NCBI GenBank assembly: GCA_037355855.1
Contig: CM074759.1
Span: forward strand, 6,076,001 to 6,140,000
DNA length: 64,000 bases
Source: Pseudo-nitzschia pungens
Taxonomy: Eukaryota; Bacillariophyta; Bacillariophyceae; Bacillariales; Bacillariaceae
Reading direction: 5' to 3'
The first letter of the stretch is position 1. The number at the start of each line of letters is the position of its first letter. The position numbers and the translations under genes are program-made. The notes beneath the pieces were generated by a model, which was not told where the DNA came from, searched no databases, and worked only from the letters and a program-made list of their open reading frames with translations. This document shows positions 31,385 through 42,475 of this stretch, piece after piece.

Positions 31385-31964
31385 CCATCACAGCAAGCAG
31401 CAGCAACGCATCGGCAGCAACAACACGTCGATGATACAGGGGGGCAGGACAGCAAGCAGTGACCAACACGTCGATAATACAGGGGGGGGACAGCAAGCAG
31501 CAAGCAGCAAACAGCAGCAACACGTCAATAATACAGGGGAGACAGCAAGCAGCAAGCAGATAGAGATGCTGAGTGAATGAGCCAATCAAAAAATTTGATT
31601 TTCCAGTACAAACGTACAGGGATTTATGTAGAAAAAAAATTTAAAACAGGGTGGATGACAGCAAACAGCAACGCGTCGATAATACAAGGGGGGAGAGCAA
31701 GCAGCAAGCAGCAAGCAGCAAACAGCAAACAGCAGCAACGCGTCGATAATACAAGGGGGGGACAACAAGCAGCAACCACACGTCGACAATACAGGGGGGG
31801 GACAGCAAGCAGCAAACACGCGTCGATAATATACGGGGGGGAACGCAAGCAGCAACTACGCGTCGATAATACAGGGGGGGACAGCAAGCTGCAACCACGC
31901 ATCAATAATACAGGGGGGGACAGGAAGCAGCAGCAACGCATCGATAATACAGGGGGGGGGGACA
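31385..31964 (+). repeat. CGTCGATAATACAGGGG minisatellite
   Basis: About a dozen irregular units, each joining a CGTCGATAATACA core, a G-run of 3 to 10 and a CAGCAAGCAGCA stretch of varying length. The array resumes after the foldback element (32504-32523). Its reverse strand gives long, spurious Cys-rich ORFs. Confidence 0.85.
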
Positions 31965-32503
31965 GGAACATTATGGAAAAAAAAACTTTTCTGGAAAATT
32001 TCCATTTTCATGCGCATTGTGCGCGCGACTACTCTCAAAAAATCTTAGGGCAATAACGGCTCTTCTATATTTAAAGAAGAGCGACCATAATTTAACGGTC
32101 TTCAACCGTCATCTTTGTCCTCAAAAAACGATTGTCCTCAAAAAGTGTCCTCAACGATTTTGTCCTCAACAGACTGTCCTCAACCATTATGTCCTCAAAA
32201 ATTATGTCCTCAACGTTTTGTCCTCAACCTCAACGTTGAAGTCATAGAGGTTGAGGACAAAACGTTGAGGACATAATTTTTGAGGACATAATGGTTGAGG
32301 ACAGTCTGTTGAGGACAAAATTGTTGAGGACACTTTTTGAGGACACGTTTTGAGGACAGTTTTGAGGACACTCTGCGTACTCGTACAGCCGTTAAAGTGG
32401 ATATTCAACAAAAAACAGCCGTTAAAAAATACATCAATTTTATTGCGCGCAACGCGCATGAATATGGAAATTTTCTCAAAAAAACTTTTTTCCATAATGT
32501 TCC
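31965..32503. mobile_element. Foldback element with outer TIR and 97 bp inner arms
   Basis: The outer ends are inverted: GGAACATTATGG at 31965 against CCATAATGTTCC ending at 32503, and similarity extends about 60 bp inward. The inner arms 32134-32230 and 32248-32344 are inverted copies with about one mismatch, separated by 17 bp. Both arms consist of repeats of TGTCCTCAA. There is no ORF. The element interrupts the minisatellite, which continues as AGGAAGCAGC on the right. A clear target duplication could not be assigned. Confidence 0.8.
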
Positions 32504-32589
32504 AGGAAGCAGCAAGCAGCGCGTCAGTTGTTTGAATAACAACCATACACCTACATTGTAAAAGCAGAAAATACGAGCATAGTTTTAAA

Positions 32590-32910
32590 GTCCCTCCTTG
32601 CTCCAATCGCATTCGTTGTCTTTCCTTGTTGTGATGGCCTTCCTTGTCGTTCCTTCTTGTTCTGATCTGTATTCGTCGGTCCTCCTTGCTCTGATTGACT
32701 CCGTCATCTTTCCCTGTTGCATTTGACCTCCTTGTTCCAATTGTCTTCATCGTTCCTCCTTGCTGTGATGGTACAAAATAAACAACAGACTGTTAGTTCC
32801 TTTTGTCTTCGTCGTCCTTCTTTGTTCCGATCGGTATTCAATTACAGTACCTTTTAGTGTCATCGTTCCTCCTTCTTATTCCAATTGTTGTCGTCGTCCT
32901 CTGCAGGTTC
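32590..32910 (+). repeat. Degenerate pyrimidine-rich tandem repeat
   Basis: Imperfect units of about 40 bp built on TCCTTGTTCC-GAT-TGTCTTCGTCG-like words. No credible coding frame. Confidence 0.6.
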
Positions 32911-34280
32911 GAATGCATACTCGTAGATATCTGGGTAAGCCAGGTGACCCAAGGTCTGCAGCCCACCCTATCTTGATAGCAAAAGATAACAATAATAATA
33001 ATATACTTATTTAAGTAGGAAAATCCACCGAAAGTGGTTAAAAGCTACTCAGTCTGTAACCAGACTTTATCGTCGCCTCAATCGAAGAGTCAGGACCCCA
33101 AGTTGTAGAACAACGCGTTGCCTCAACCATGGAGGATTTAGGCCCCAGGTTGTAAAGACGACTATTTTGCAAACGAACCTTGGTAAGAAACAGGAAAAAA
33201 TGAACCAGTCCAGAGCACAACAGACACTGCTGTTGCAAAGCGTACAAGAGACCGGGTAACAAGAACGTGAAAGGGAAAGACACAAGCAAAACTGTCCCTT
33301 GAATGCTGCTGTAAAGCATCAGTAATGCTAGTGGTCAGCTGACACAAGCAAAACCCTTCCTCAGATACATAGTATCAGTAATGCTAGTGGTCCGCGTACA
33401 AAAGCAAAACTCCTCTCTAAATGCTGGAGTGCAGCATCAGTAATGCGAGTAGTCAGCCCCAAACACATTCCTTACCACGCACTCCAGTGCATGATACATA
33501 TAGTACGGAGCCTACTACCAAATTTGTAACAGCTGTCCTCCTGTTCGAACTTCGTAGTAGCACAAGGAAAATTTTCGGAGTATTCCGATTCAGAATCAGA
33601 AACACATAGAGGCAGTGGAGCCTACTACCAAATTCAAATTCGTAACAGCTGGCCTTCTGTTCAAACTTGAACTTGCTCTCCCGTAGTAGCTTGGAAACAG
33701 GTGCTCTAAGTGATAACACTTATGGACCATCAGGGCTGTAGGCTTGAAAACAGGTGGTAGCTGTACTGTGAACTGGAGGGGTATATGTTGGTGGTGAAGC
33801 GTTAAGTAACATTTACTTAGCAAATTGGGGGCTTGGATAAGAAAAATAGTAGGTCCATAATCGAAAACAATTATGGTCCAGCAGGGCAGTAGACTTGAAA
33901 ACAGATGACAGTTGAAGACTGCATCTGAGAGGTATATGTAGGTAGGAGAGCCTTAAGCAAACTGTACTTAGCGGCTGTGGGGCTTGGGTCAGGAAATAGT
34001 AGGACCTTAAATGAAAACACTTATGGTCCATCAGGGCAGTAGACTTGAAAACAGATGACAATTATACTGTACACCTGAGAGGGTTATGTAGGAGTGGAGC
34101 CTTAAGCAAACTGTACTTAGCGGCTTTGGGGCTTGGGTAAGAAAACAGTAGGACCATAAGCGAAAACACATATGGTCCAGCATGGCAGTAGACTTGAAAA
34201 CAGATGACAATTATACTGTACACCTGAGAAGTATATGTAGGTGGTGGAGCCTTAACCAAACTGTACTTAGCGGCTGTGGG

Positions 34281-35184
34281 TATGAAGATATCCAGGGTGC
34301 TATGATCTGTGCTAAGGCTCCTGTGTAGGAGAGTGTACTGGGGCTACACCAGGCAGCAGCATCCAGTAGCTGACTAACAGGTGCTGAGCTGAGTGCTGAG
34401 CTGTGTGCTAAATGGTTAGCAACAGGCTTAGCAACAGGCTTAGCAACAGGCTTAGCAACAGGCTTAGCAACAGGCTTAGCAACAGGCTTAGCAACAGACC
34501 TATCCTGCTTAGTATGGGTGCTAACAGAAGTTACTAGGGTCATCGCGTACGATTTGTACCAATCGTACGTACCCCGAGTATAGCACCTGTAATGGTGTAG
34601 CTTAATGCTACAGGGTTAGGGTTGCTAAGCTACTAGATACCGGTGATGCTAACCTACCATGATACCATGCTAAGATACTATGCTACCGCCGGGGTCGGGT
34701 CATTGGTGTATAATATGTACTATGACCGGATACCCGGCCCAAATAGTTACCCAACGCGCTAGCGTAAGTGAGCTAGCACACGATTTGATCTAATAATTAA
34801 TCGGAGATACGATACTCCGTACGCTACCCGTAGAATACAGTACTGGAGCTACAGAGCTCCGTTATTCTACGAGTTATCGGAACGCTGTCACGATACGATA
34901 CAGACTTCCGACGCTATATTCACTCTTTCTTTTCCACTCTAAAATAAACACACCTATCATGCCCTCCCCTTTCGATTGATTCCGATGTACCTCTAGGGAA
35001 GTACCTTGTAGTAAATAAGTGTATGCAATAGAGCTTGAACAGTGTCACTGTAGTCTCACTATTTGCCAGGGATATACGTGTTATTACTGTTAAGGCTTTC
35101 CCTATTTTTCAGTACGCAGTACGAGACGATTTATCTACTGATCGATTAAATCTACGAAGGTTGCTGACGAGCAATATCAACGCA
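34281..35184 (+). repeat. Solo copia-type LTR
   Basis: 904 bp from TATGAAG to ATCAACGCA, flanked by TGGG on both sides (34277-34280, 35185-35188), inside family A copy B. It aligns in patches with the 3' LTR of the copia fragment (46394-47063 plus 60167-60365), including the GGCTTAGCAACA repeats, the TAGGGTTGCTAA block and the ATCATGCCCTCC block. It contains the uninterrupted version of the site where gypsy copy 3 inserted. Exact ends are uncertain by a few bases because the usual TG start is not clear. Confidence 0.75.
34414..34498 (+). repeat. 12 bp tandem repeat GGCTTAGCAACA
   Basis: Seven units in a row inside the copia LTR. The other LTR copy has about three units at 46490-46535, so the number varies between copies. 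Confidence 0.88.
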
Positions 35185-35875
35185 TGGGGCTTGGGTCAAA
35201 AAACAGTAGGACCATAAGCGAAAACACATATGGTCCAGCAGGGCAATGGACTTGAAAACAGATGACAGCTGGAATTGCTTGTAGAAATATTCCTACAGTG
35301 GGAGGGGCTGTTCGTGAACTACACCTTGAAAGACTTAGGGGACTTGGCAAGGAACCTTGAAGAATGTAGAACGTTAAGTGGGAATCACTTAGGAAGCTTG
35401 GAAACAATGTAGAACATTAAGTATAAGATATACTTAAGGGCCTTGAGGGTGGAGCTTGGAAACAGATCGAAGCAATAGACATGTACGTTGTTGTTGTCAT
35501 GTTTTGCTGTACAGTAGAATCTGACGGCAACAGTATTATTTTTGAATTGCTGTAGAATCGGTACTGGAGATGCTGTAGAAAATTATGTGTCGGTTTTGTT
35601 TTGGTTGTTGCTGCTGCTCAATCGGCCGCCGAGTGGTGAATTGGCAACCAAAGCAACCAAACGAAGCAGCTAGCAATGGAACTGATAGCAGAAATGAAGA
35701 GCGCAGGTCTTGGTTAATACATGTAGGTCCTGGGGTTGTGATTGGGGGTGTAAAAGGGAGCGAGATATCGCATGGTAAAGTTGTGTAGAAATCTACGTAT
35801 TTTTAGTACTGGAACATCAGAACGTTGGACAAAATGCGCAATGCGCAAATTGTATCTTGATAGCAAAAGATAACA

Positions 35876-36107
35876 GCAAGGATAGCAAGAGTGATCAGTT
35901 CTGTACTTTCTTTGCCATTTGTCTCTCCAAGACGGTACCAGGCGCCTTGATCCCACTTTCAACTGGACCGGCCAGAAAATTCCAACGCCGAAATGAAAAT
36001 GAAAATGAAAATAATGACACATCCTGTAGGAGGAAGATGTGGGGCGGAAAATCAATATCAAAATTTACCACGATCATGATGTACTTTACAGTACCGGGTG
36101 TACAGGC
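35876..36107. other. Spacer between family A copies B and C
   Basis: Short stretch of apparently unique sequence with a GAAAATGAAAATG-like repeat near 35995-36015. No gene recognised. Confidence 0.4.
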
Positions 36108-36126
36108 TGACTGGAAAAAATGACAG

Positions 36127-38249
36127 TAATAATAATAATAATATACTTATTTAAGTAGGAAAATCCACCGAAGGTGGTTAAAAGCTACTCAGTCTGTAAC
36201 CAGACTTTATCGTCGCCTCAATCGAAGAGAGGTTAGGCCCCAAGTTGTAGAACGACGCGCCGCCTCAACCATGGGGAATAGGCCCCAGGTTGTAAGGACG
36301 GCTATTTTGCAAACGAACCTTGGTAAGAAACAGGAAAAAAACGAACCAGTCCAGAGCACAACAGACACTGCTGTTGCAAAGCGTACAGGAAACGGGGTAA
36401 CAAGAACGTGAAAGGGAAAGACACAAGCAAAACTGTCCCTCCAATGCTGGTGTGCAGCATCCGTAATGCTAGTGGTCAGCTGACACAAGCAAAACCCTGA
36501 CTAGATACATGGTATCTGTAATGCTAGTGGTCAGCGTACAAAAGCAAAACTCCTCTCTGAATGCTGGATTGCAGCATCACCAGTAATGCGAGTAGTCATC
36601 CCCAAACACATTCCCGTAACCACTGTATGGTACATATAGTACGGAGCCTACTACCAAATTCGTAACAGCTGTCCTTCTGTTCGAACTTCGTAGTAGGAGA
36701 CACGTAGAGGAAACACGTAGAGGCGGTGGAGCCTACTACCAAATTCAAATTCGTAACAGCTGGCCTTCTGTTCGAACTTGAACTTGCTCTCCTGTAGTAG
36801 CTTGGAAACAGAGCCTTTAAGGGAAAACACTTATGGACCATCAGGGCTGTAGGCTTAAAAACAGGTCTCTGCTGTACTGTGAACTGGAGGGGTATATGTT
36901 GGTGGTGGTGCGTTAAGTAACATGTACTTAGCAGCTTTGGGGCTTGGGTCATAAAAACAGTAGGTCCATAATCAAAAACAATTATGGACTATCAGGGCAG
37001 TAGACTTGAAAACAGATGACAGTTGAAGTGTGCATCTGAGAGGGTTATGTAGGTAGGAGAGCCTTAAGCAAGCTGTACTTAGCGGCTTTGGGGCTTGGGT
37101 CAGGAAATAGTAGGACCTTAAGTGAGAACACTTATAGTCCAGCAGGGCAGTAGACTTGAAAACAGATGACAGTTGAAGTGTGCATCTGAGAGGTATATGT
37201 AGGTAGGAGAGCCTTAAGCAAGCTGTACTTAGCGGCTTTGGGGCTTGGGTAAGGAAACAGTAGGACCATAAGCGAAAACACTTATGGTCCATCAGGGCAG
37301 TAGACTTGAAAACAGATAACAGTTGAAGAATGCATCTGAGAGGTATATGTAGGTAGGGGAGCCTTAAGCAAACTGTACTTAGTGGCTTTAGGGCTTGGGT
37401 CAGGAAACAGTAGGACCATAAGCGAAAACACTTAGGGTCCATCAGGGCAGTAGACTTGGAAACAGATGACATTTATACAGTACACCTGAGAGGGTTATGT
37501 AGGTGGTGGAGCCTTAAGCAAACTGTACTTAGCGGCTTTGGGGCTTGGGTCAAGAAACAGTAGGACCATAAGTGAAAACACTTAGGGTCCAGCAGGGCAG
37601 TAGACTTGGAAACAGATGACATTTATACTGTACACCTGAGAGGTATATGTAGATGGTAGAGCCTTAAGTGAACTGTACTTAGCGGCTTTTGGGCTTGGGT
37701 CAGAAAACATTAGGACCATAAGCGAAAACACTTATGTACCAGCAGGGCATTAGACTTGGAAACAGATGACATCTGGAATTTCGTGTAGAAATATTCCTAC
37801 AGTGGAAGAACTTTAAGTGAGAATCACTTAAGCAGCTTGGAAACAGTGTAGAACATTAAGTATAGCAAGATATACGTAAGGGCCTTGGTTGGAGCTTGGG
37901 AACAGATCGAAGCAGTACCGTACATCGAAAAAGAGTGGTGAATTGCTGTAGAATCTGTACTGGAAGTGCTGTAGAAAATTATGTGTCGATCTTGGTTTTG
38001 GTGCTGCTGCTGTTGCTGATCCCTCGGTCGAGCAGTGAATTGGCAACAAACTCAACGAAAGGAAGCATCCAGCAACTGAACCGATAGCAGAAACGAAGAG
38101 CGCAGGTCTTGGTTAATACATGTAGGTCCTGGGGTTGTGATTGGGGGTGTATAAGGGAGCGAGATATCGCATGGTAAAGTTGTGTAGAAATCTACGTATT
38201 TTTAGTACTGGAACATCGGAACGTCGGACAAAATGCGCGTCGCGCAAAT
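36127..38249 (-). mobile_element. Family A non-coding retroelement, copy C
   Basis: Target duplication of about 19 bp (TGACTGGAAAAAATGACAG) at 36108-36126 and 38250-38268. The body holds six 150 bp units (the AAACAGATGAC word falls at about 37020, 37170, 37320, 37470, 37620 and 37770). The 3' hairpin, in plus orientation CCACCGAAGGTGG, is at 36167-36179. No ORF. Confidence 0.9.
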
Positions 38250-38268
38250 TGACTGGAAAAAATGACAG

Positions 38269-38689
38269 CAATGTACGTAGATCACAGTACTAAGTCTACA
38301 GGCTGAGTAAAAGAAAAAATGACATGTCTGCATACATACCTAGTAGTATGTATGTATGTATAGGCAGGGGATGTGTAGGTTTCCAGTACTGTTTATACTG
38401 TACCTAAGGTACTGGTACAAATCTTTTGGCGCCAAGTGGTGGAGGTACGGTAACTTACTGTTGGTACATATTATACAGGATGAGCCTTCCCCGAGATGGT
38501 AGTAGCATTATAAGATAGAGAGAAACACCTTTCAGCAGTAGTAGACAGTAATAGTGGCACCACTGGATGCAAGGAATGTGTTGTTGTTGGTTCAAGTCCC
38601 ATCGCAGGAATACCTTTTGCTACATCAGGATGCAATACTAGCAATATTTTTGCTGCACAGCACATGTCGCTAAGTGATCTATTCAGTTA
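38269..38689. other. Spacer with tRNA B-box-like word
   Basis: It contains GTATGTATGTATG simple repeats (38345-38365) and GGTTCAAGTCCCATC (38588-38602), which resembles a polymerase III B box. No A box or cloverleaf could be fitted around it. No gene. Confidence 0.35.
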
Positions 38690-41600
38690 TTCAATGGTGA
38701 CATCCATACCATCCGTGATTTTGGAATACTTCTTTTTGAATACTCTTGCCCATGCATAGGATGAGAAATATTCACACTGGAATCATACAAATATTGGCCA
38801 GATTCATTCCGATATGTGATTTGGTACTTTTTTCTAGTAAATTCCGCAGTAGTGGAACAAATATTAATTATTCAGTGGTGACACCCATACCATTGGTGAT
38901 TTTTGAATACTTCTTTTTGAATAATCTTGACCATGGATAGGAGGAGCAATATTCACACTGGAATCACACAAAGATTGGCCAGATTCATTCAGATATGTGA
39001 TTTGGTACTTTTTTCCAGTAAATTCTGCAGCAGTAGTGGAACAAATATTAATTATTCAGTGGTGACACCCAAACTATTGGTGATTTTTGAATACTTCTTT
39101 TTGAATACTCTTGCCAATGGATAGGATGAGAAAAATTCACACTGGAATCATACAAATATTGGCCGGATTCATTCAGATATTTGATTTTACAGTATTTTCT
39201 AGTACATTCCGCAGTACTGGGCCAAATATCAATTATTCAGTGGTGACACCCAAATTATAGGTGATTTTTGAATACTACAATTTGCGCGAAGAGCATTTTG
39301 TCCGACGTTCCGATGTTCCAGTATTAAAAATACGTAGATTTCTACACACATTTACCATGCGATATCTCGCTCCCTTTTACACCCCCAATCACAATACCAG
39401 GACCTACATGTATTAACCAAGACCTCTGCTCTTCGTTTCTGCTATCAGTTCAGTTGCTTGCTGCTTTGTTTTGGCTGCTTTGGTGCCTATTCACCATTGC
39501 CGTTGTCGATCGGATTCGGCAACAGCAGCAGCAGCAGCACCAAAACCGACACATAATTTTCTACAGCACTTCCAGTACAGATTCTACCATACAGCAAAAC
39601 CGAACGTACATGTCTATTACTTCGATCTGTTTCCCAGCTCCATTCCAAGGCCCTTAAGTATATCTTATACTTAATGTTCTACACTGTTTCCAAGCTGCTT
39701 AAGTGATTCTCACTTAATGTTCTACATTCTTCGAAGTTCCTTGCTGAGTCCTCATAAGTCTTTTCAAGTCGAAGTTTGCGAACAGTCCCTTCCACTGTAG
39801 GAATATTTCTACAAGAAATTCCAGCTGTCATCTGTTTTCAAGTCCATTGCCCTGCTGGACCATAAGTGTTTTCGCTTATGGTCCTACTGTTTTCTGACCC
39901 AAGCCCCAAAGCCACTAAGTACAGCTCACTTAAGGCTCCACCACCTACATAACCCTCTCAGGTGTACAGTATAAATGTCATCTGTTTTCAAGTCTACTGC
40001 CCTGATAGACCATAAGTGTTTCGCATATGGTCCTACTATTTTTTTACCCAAGCCCCAAAGTCGCTAAGTACAGTTTGCTTAAGGCTCCCCTACCTACATA
40101 TACCTCTCAGATGCATTCTTCAACTATCATCTGTTTTCAAGTCTACTGCCCTGATGGACCATAAGTGTTTTCGCTGATGGTCCTACTGTTTTCTGACCCA
40201 AGCCCCAAAGCCACTAAGTACAGTTCGCTTAAGGCTCTCCTACCTACATATACCTCTCAGATGCATTCTTCAACTGTCATCTGTTTTCAAGTCTACTGCC
40301 CTGCTGGACTTTAAGTGTTTTCGCTAAAGGTCCTACTGTTTTCTTACCCAAGCCCCAAAGCCGCTAAGTACAGCTTGCTTAAGGCTCTCCTACCTACATA
40401 ACCCTCTCAGATGCACACTTCAACTGTCATCTGTTTTCAAGTCTACTGCCCTGATAGTCCATAAGTGTTTTCGATTATGGACCTACTGTTTTTCTGACCC
40501 AAGCCCCAAAGCTGCTAAGTACATGTTACTTAACGCTTCACCACCAACACATACCCCTCCAGTTCACAGTATAGCCGAGACCTGTTTTCAAGCCTACAGC
40601 CCTGATGGTCCATAAGTGTTATCACTTAGAGCCCCTGTTTCCAAGCTACTACAGGAGAGCAAGTTCAAGTTCGAACAGAAGGCCAGCTGTTACGAACTTG
40701 AATTTGGTAGTAGGCTCCACTGCCTCTACGTGTTTCTGGCTACTACTAAGTTCGAACAGGAGGACAGCTGTTCCGAATTTGGTAGTAGGCTCTGTACTTT
40801 ATGTACCATACAGTGGTAAGGAATGTGTTTGGGGATGACTACTCGCATTACTGATGCTGCACTCCAGCATTAAGAGAGGAGTTTTGCTTTTGTACGCTGA
40901 CCACTAGCATTACAGATACTATGTATCTAGTCAGGGTTTTGCTTGTGTCAGCTGACCACTAGCATTACTGATGCTTTACAGCAGCATTCAAGGGACAGTT
41001 TTGCTTGCGTCTTTCCCTTTCACGTTCTTGTCACCCGTCTCTTGTACGCTTCGCAACAGCAGTGTCTGTTGTGCTCTGGACTGGTTCATTTTTCCCCTGT
41101 TTCTTACCAAGGTTCGTTTGCAAAATAGTCGTCCTTACAACCTGGGGCATAATCCCCCATGGTTGAGGCGACGCGTCGTTCTACAACTTGGGGCCTAACC
41201 TCTCTTCGATTGAGGCGACGATAAAGTCTGGTTACAGACTGAGTAGCTTTTAACCACCTTCGGTGGATTTTCCTACTTAAATAAGTATATTAATATTAAT
41301 AGGTGATTTTTGAATACTACTTTTTGAATAGTCTTGTCCATGCATAGAATGAGGAATATTCACACTGGAATCATACAAATATTGACCAGATTCATTCTGA
41401 TATGTGATTTGGTACTTTTTTCTAGTAAATTCCGCAGTAGTGGAACAAATATTAATTATTCAGTGGTGACACCAAAATTATAGGTGATTTTTCAATACTT
41501 CTTTTTGCATACTCTTGCCCATGCACAGTATGAGAAATATTCACACTGGAATCACACAAATATTGGTCAGATTCATTCCGATATGGTACTTTTTTCTAGT

Positions 41601-41790
41601 AAATTCTGCAGCAGTAGTGGACCAAATATTAATTAGTGTGCATCCAAACTATTTGTGATTTTTCAATACTTCTTTTTGAATAGTCTTGCCCATGGATAGG
41701 ATGAGGAATATTCACACTGGAATCACACAAAGATTGGCCAGATTCATTCAGATATGTGACTTGATGGTACATTCACTGAGGTAGTACTAT
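38690..41790 (+). repeat. 181-184 bp satellite array, split by family A copy D
   Basis: The word CAGTGGTGAC recurs at 38873, 39057 and 39238 and, after the insertion, at 41461, giving a period of 184, 181 and (across the empty site) about 181 bp; earlier and later units are diverged. In all about six units occupy 38690-39278 and 41299-41790. Short ORFs in it are repeats of one another and are not credible genes. Confidence 0.85.
39279..41298 (+). mobile_element. Family A non-coding retroelement, copy D
   Basis: A 22 bp target duplication (39257-39278 and 41299-41320, containing GGTGATTTTTGAATACTAC) taken from the satellite. The 5' end is CAATTTGCGC-like; the 3' end has CCACCTTCGGTGG and AAATAAGTATATTAATATTA. 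Five 150 bp units start at 39828, 39978, 40128, 40278 and 40428 with exact 150 bp spacing. No ORF. Confidence 0.92.
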
Positions 41791-41807
41791 TCTTGCTGCT
41801 TGTAGTA

Positions 41808-42310
41808 ATAATAATAATATAAGTATTTAAATAACTTTAATCACCAAAGGTGATACTAAATTACTCAGTCTGTAACCAGACTTTAATGTCGCCTCCATCA
41901 GAGAGTCAGGACCCCAAGTGGTAGAACGACAAATTTTTAAACAAACCTTGAACATCAGACAGGGAAAGGAACAAAACCAAGGCCGACAAAATAGGGACTG
42001 GAGAGAAAGTGAGATGGGAAGGAAGATAGTGTGAAAAGACCCAGTATCAAAGGGGATGGGACATGATGAGAAGCAGGAACAGAAGACAAAACCAAGGTAC
42101 AAAGTGGAATCAACCCTAAGGTCCAGTAAGCCAGGCTCTTAAGAGAGCAGCCTCTCATTGGTATGGCTGCACCGGGGGTGCAGGTGCTGCATACTGCTTC
42201 CTGGCAAGGTGGATGGTTGCAAGCCACTGCCTCTTGGCAGTCAGGGTGTAACCTTGTAGGACTTGGAAAGGGGTTTGTAAAAGGGAGTGTGACTGGGGGA
42301 GTGCACCGAT
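41808..42310 (-). pseudogene. LINE 3' end (last codons and 3' UTR with hairpin)
   Basis: On the minus strand it covers the end of ORF2 (SQSHSLLQTPFQVL... AKRQWLATIHLARKQ), a stop, and about 330 bp of 3' UTR. The tail has the hairpin ATCACC TTT GGTGAT followed by AATACTTATATTATTATTA. It is the most complete LINE tail in the window and the one that shows the similarity with family A. Confidence 0.78.
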
Positions 42311-42475
42311 AACACTATTTATTTTTGTTTGTGTTTGTTTTGCGTGTGTTTTTTGCACGATGCGCACCTATTTTACTTCTGTAGTACAACTTTTACATAC
42401 TTTCTACACAAACAAACAGTTAATTGGGAACGCACACATTTGGGTCATTGCACAGTTATTTCGGAACGGAGGAAG

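Larger units (their letters stand above)
32992..35852 (-). mobile_element. Family A non-coding retroelement, copy B (with nested LTR)
   Basis: A 23 bp target duplication flanks it: 32969-32991 equals 35853-35875 (TATCTTGATAGC...). On the minus strand the 5' end is CAATTTGCGC and the 3' end is the hairpin followed by TTA-type repeats (33000-32992). Four 150 bp units are visible (around 33910, 34060, 34210 and 35270). A solo copia LTR (34281-35184) splits it. Without that, the element is about 1.95 kb. No ORF. Confidence 0.9.

Noticed and set aside
31586..31971. Long Cys-rich ORFs on the minus strand of the minisatellite
   Set aside because: They arise in several frames at once from the CGTCGATAATACAGGGG repeats and have no start context or independent support.
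38588..38602. Possible tRNA gene or tRNA-derived SINE (GGTTCAAGTCCC)
   Set aside because: It resembles a B box, but no acceptor, D or anticodon arm and no A box could be fitted around it.
38746..39124. Repeated 64-67 codon ORFs
   Set aside because: They are successive units of the 181-184 bp satellite; no coding signature beyond repetition.
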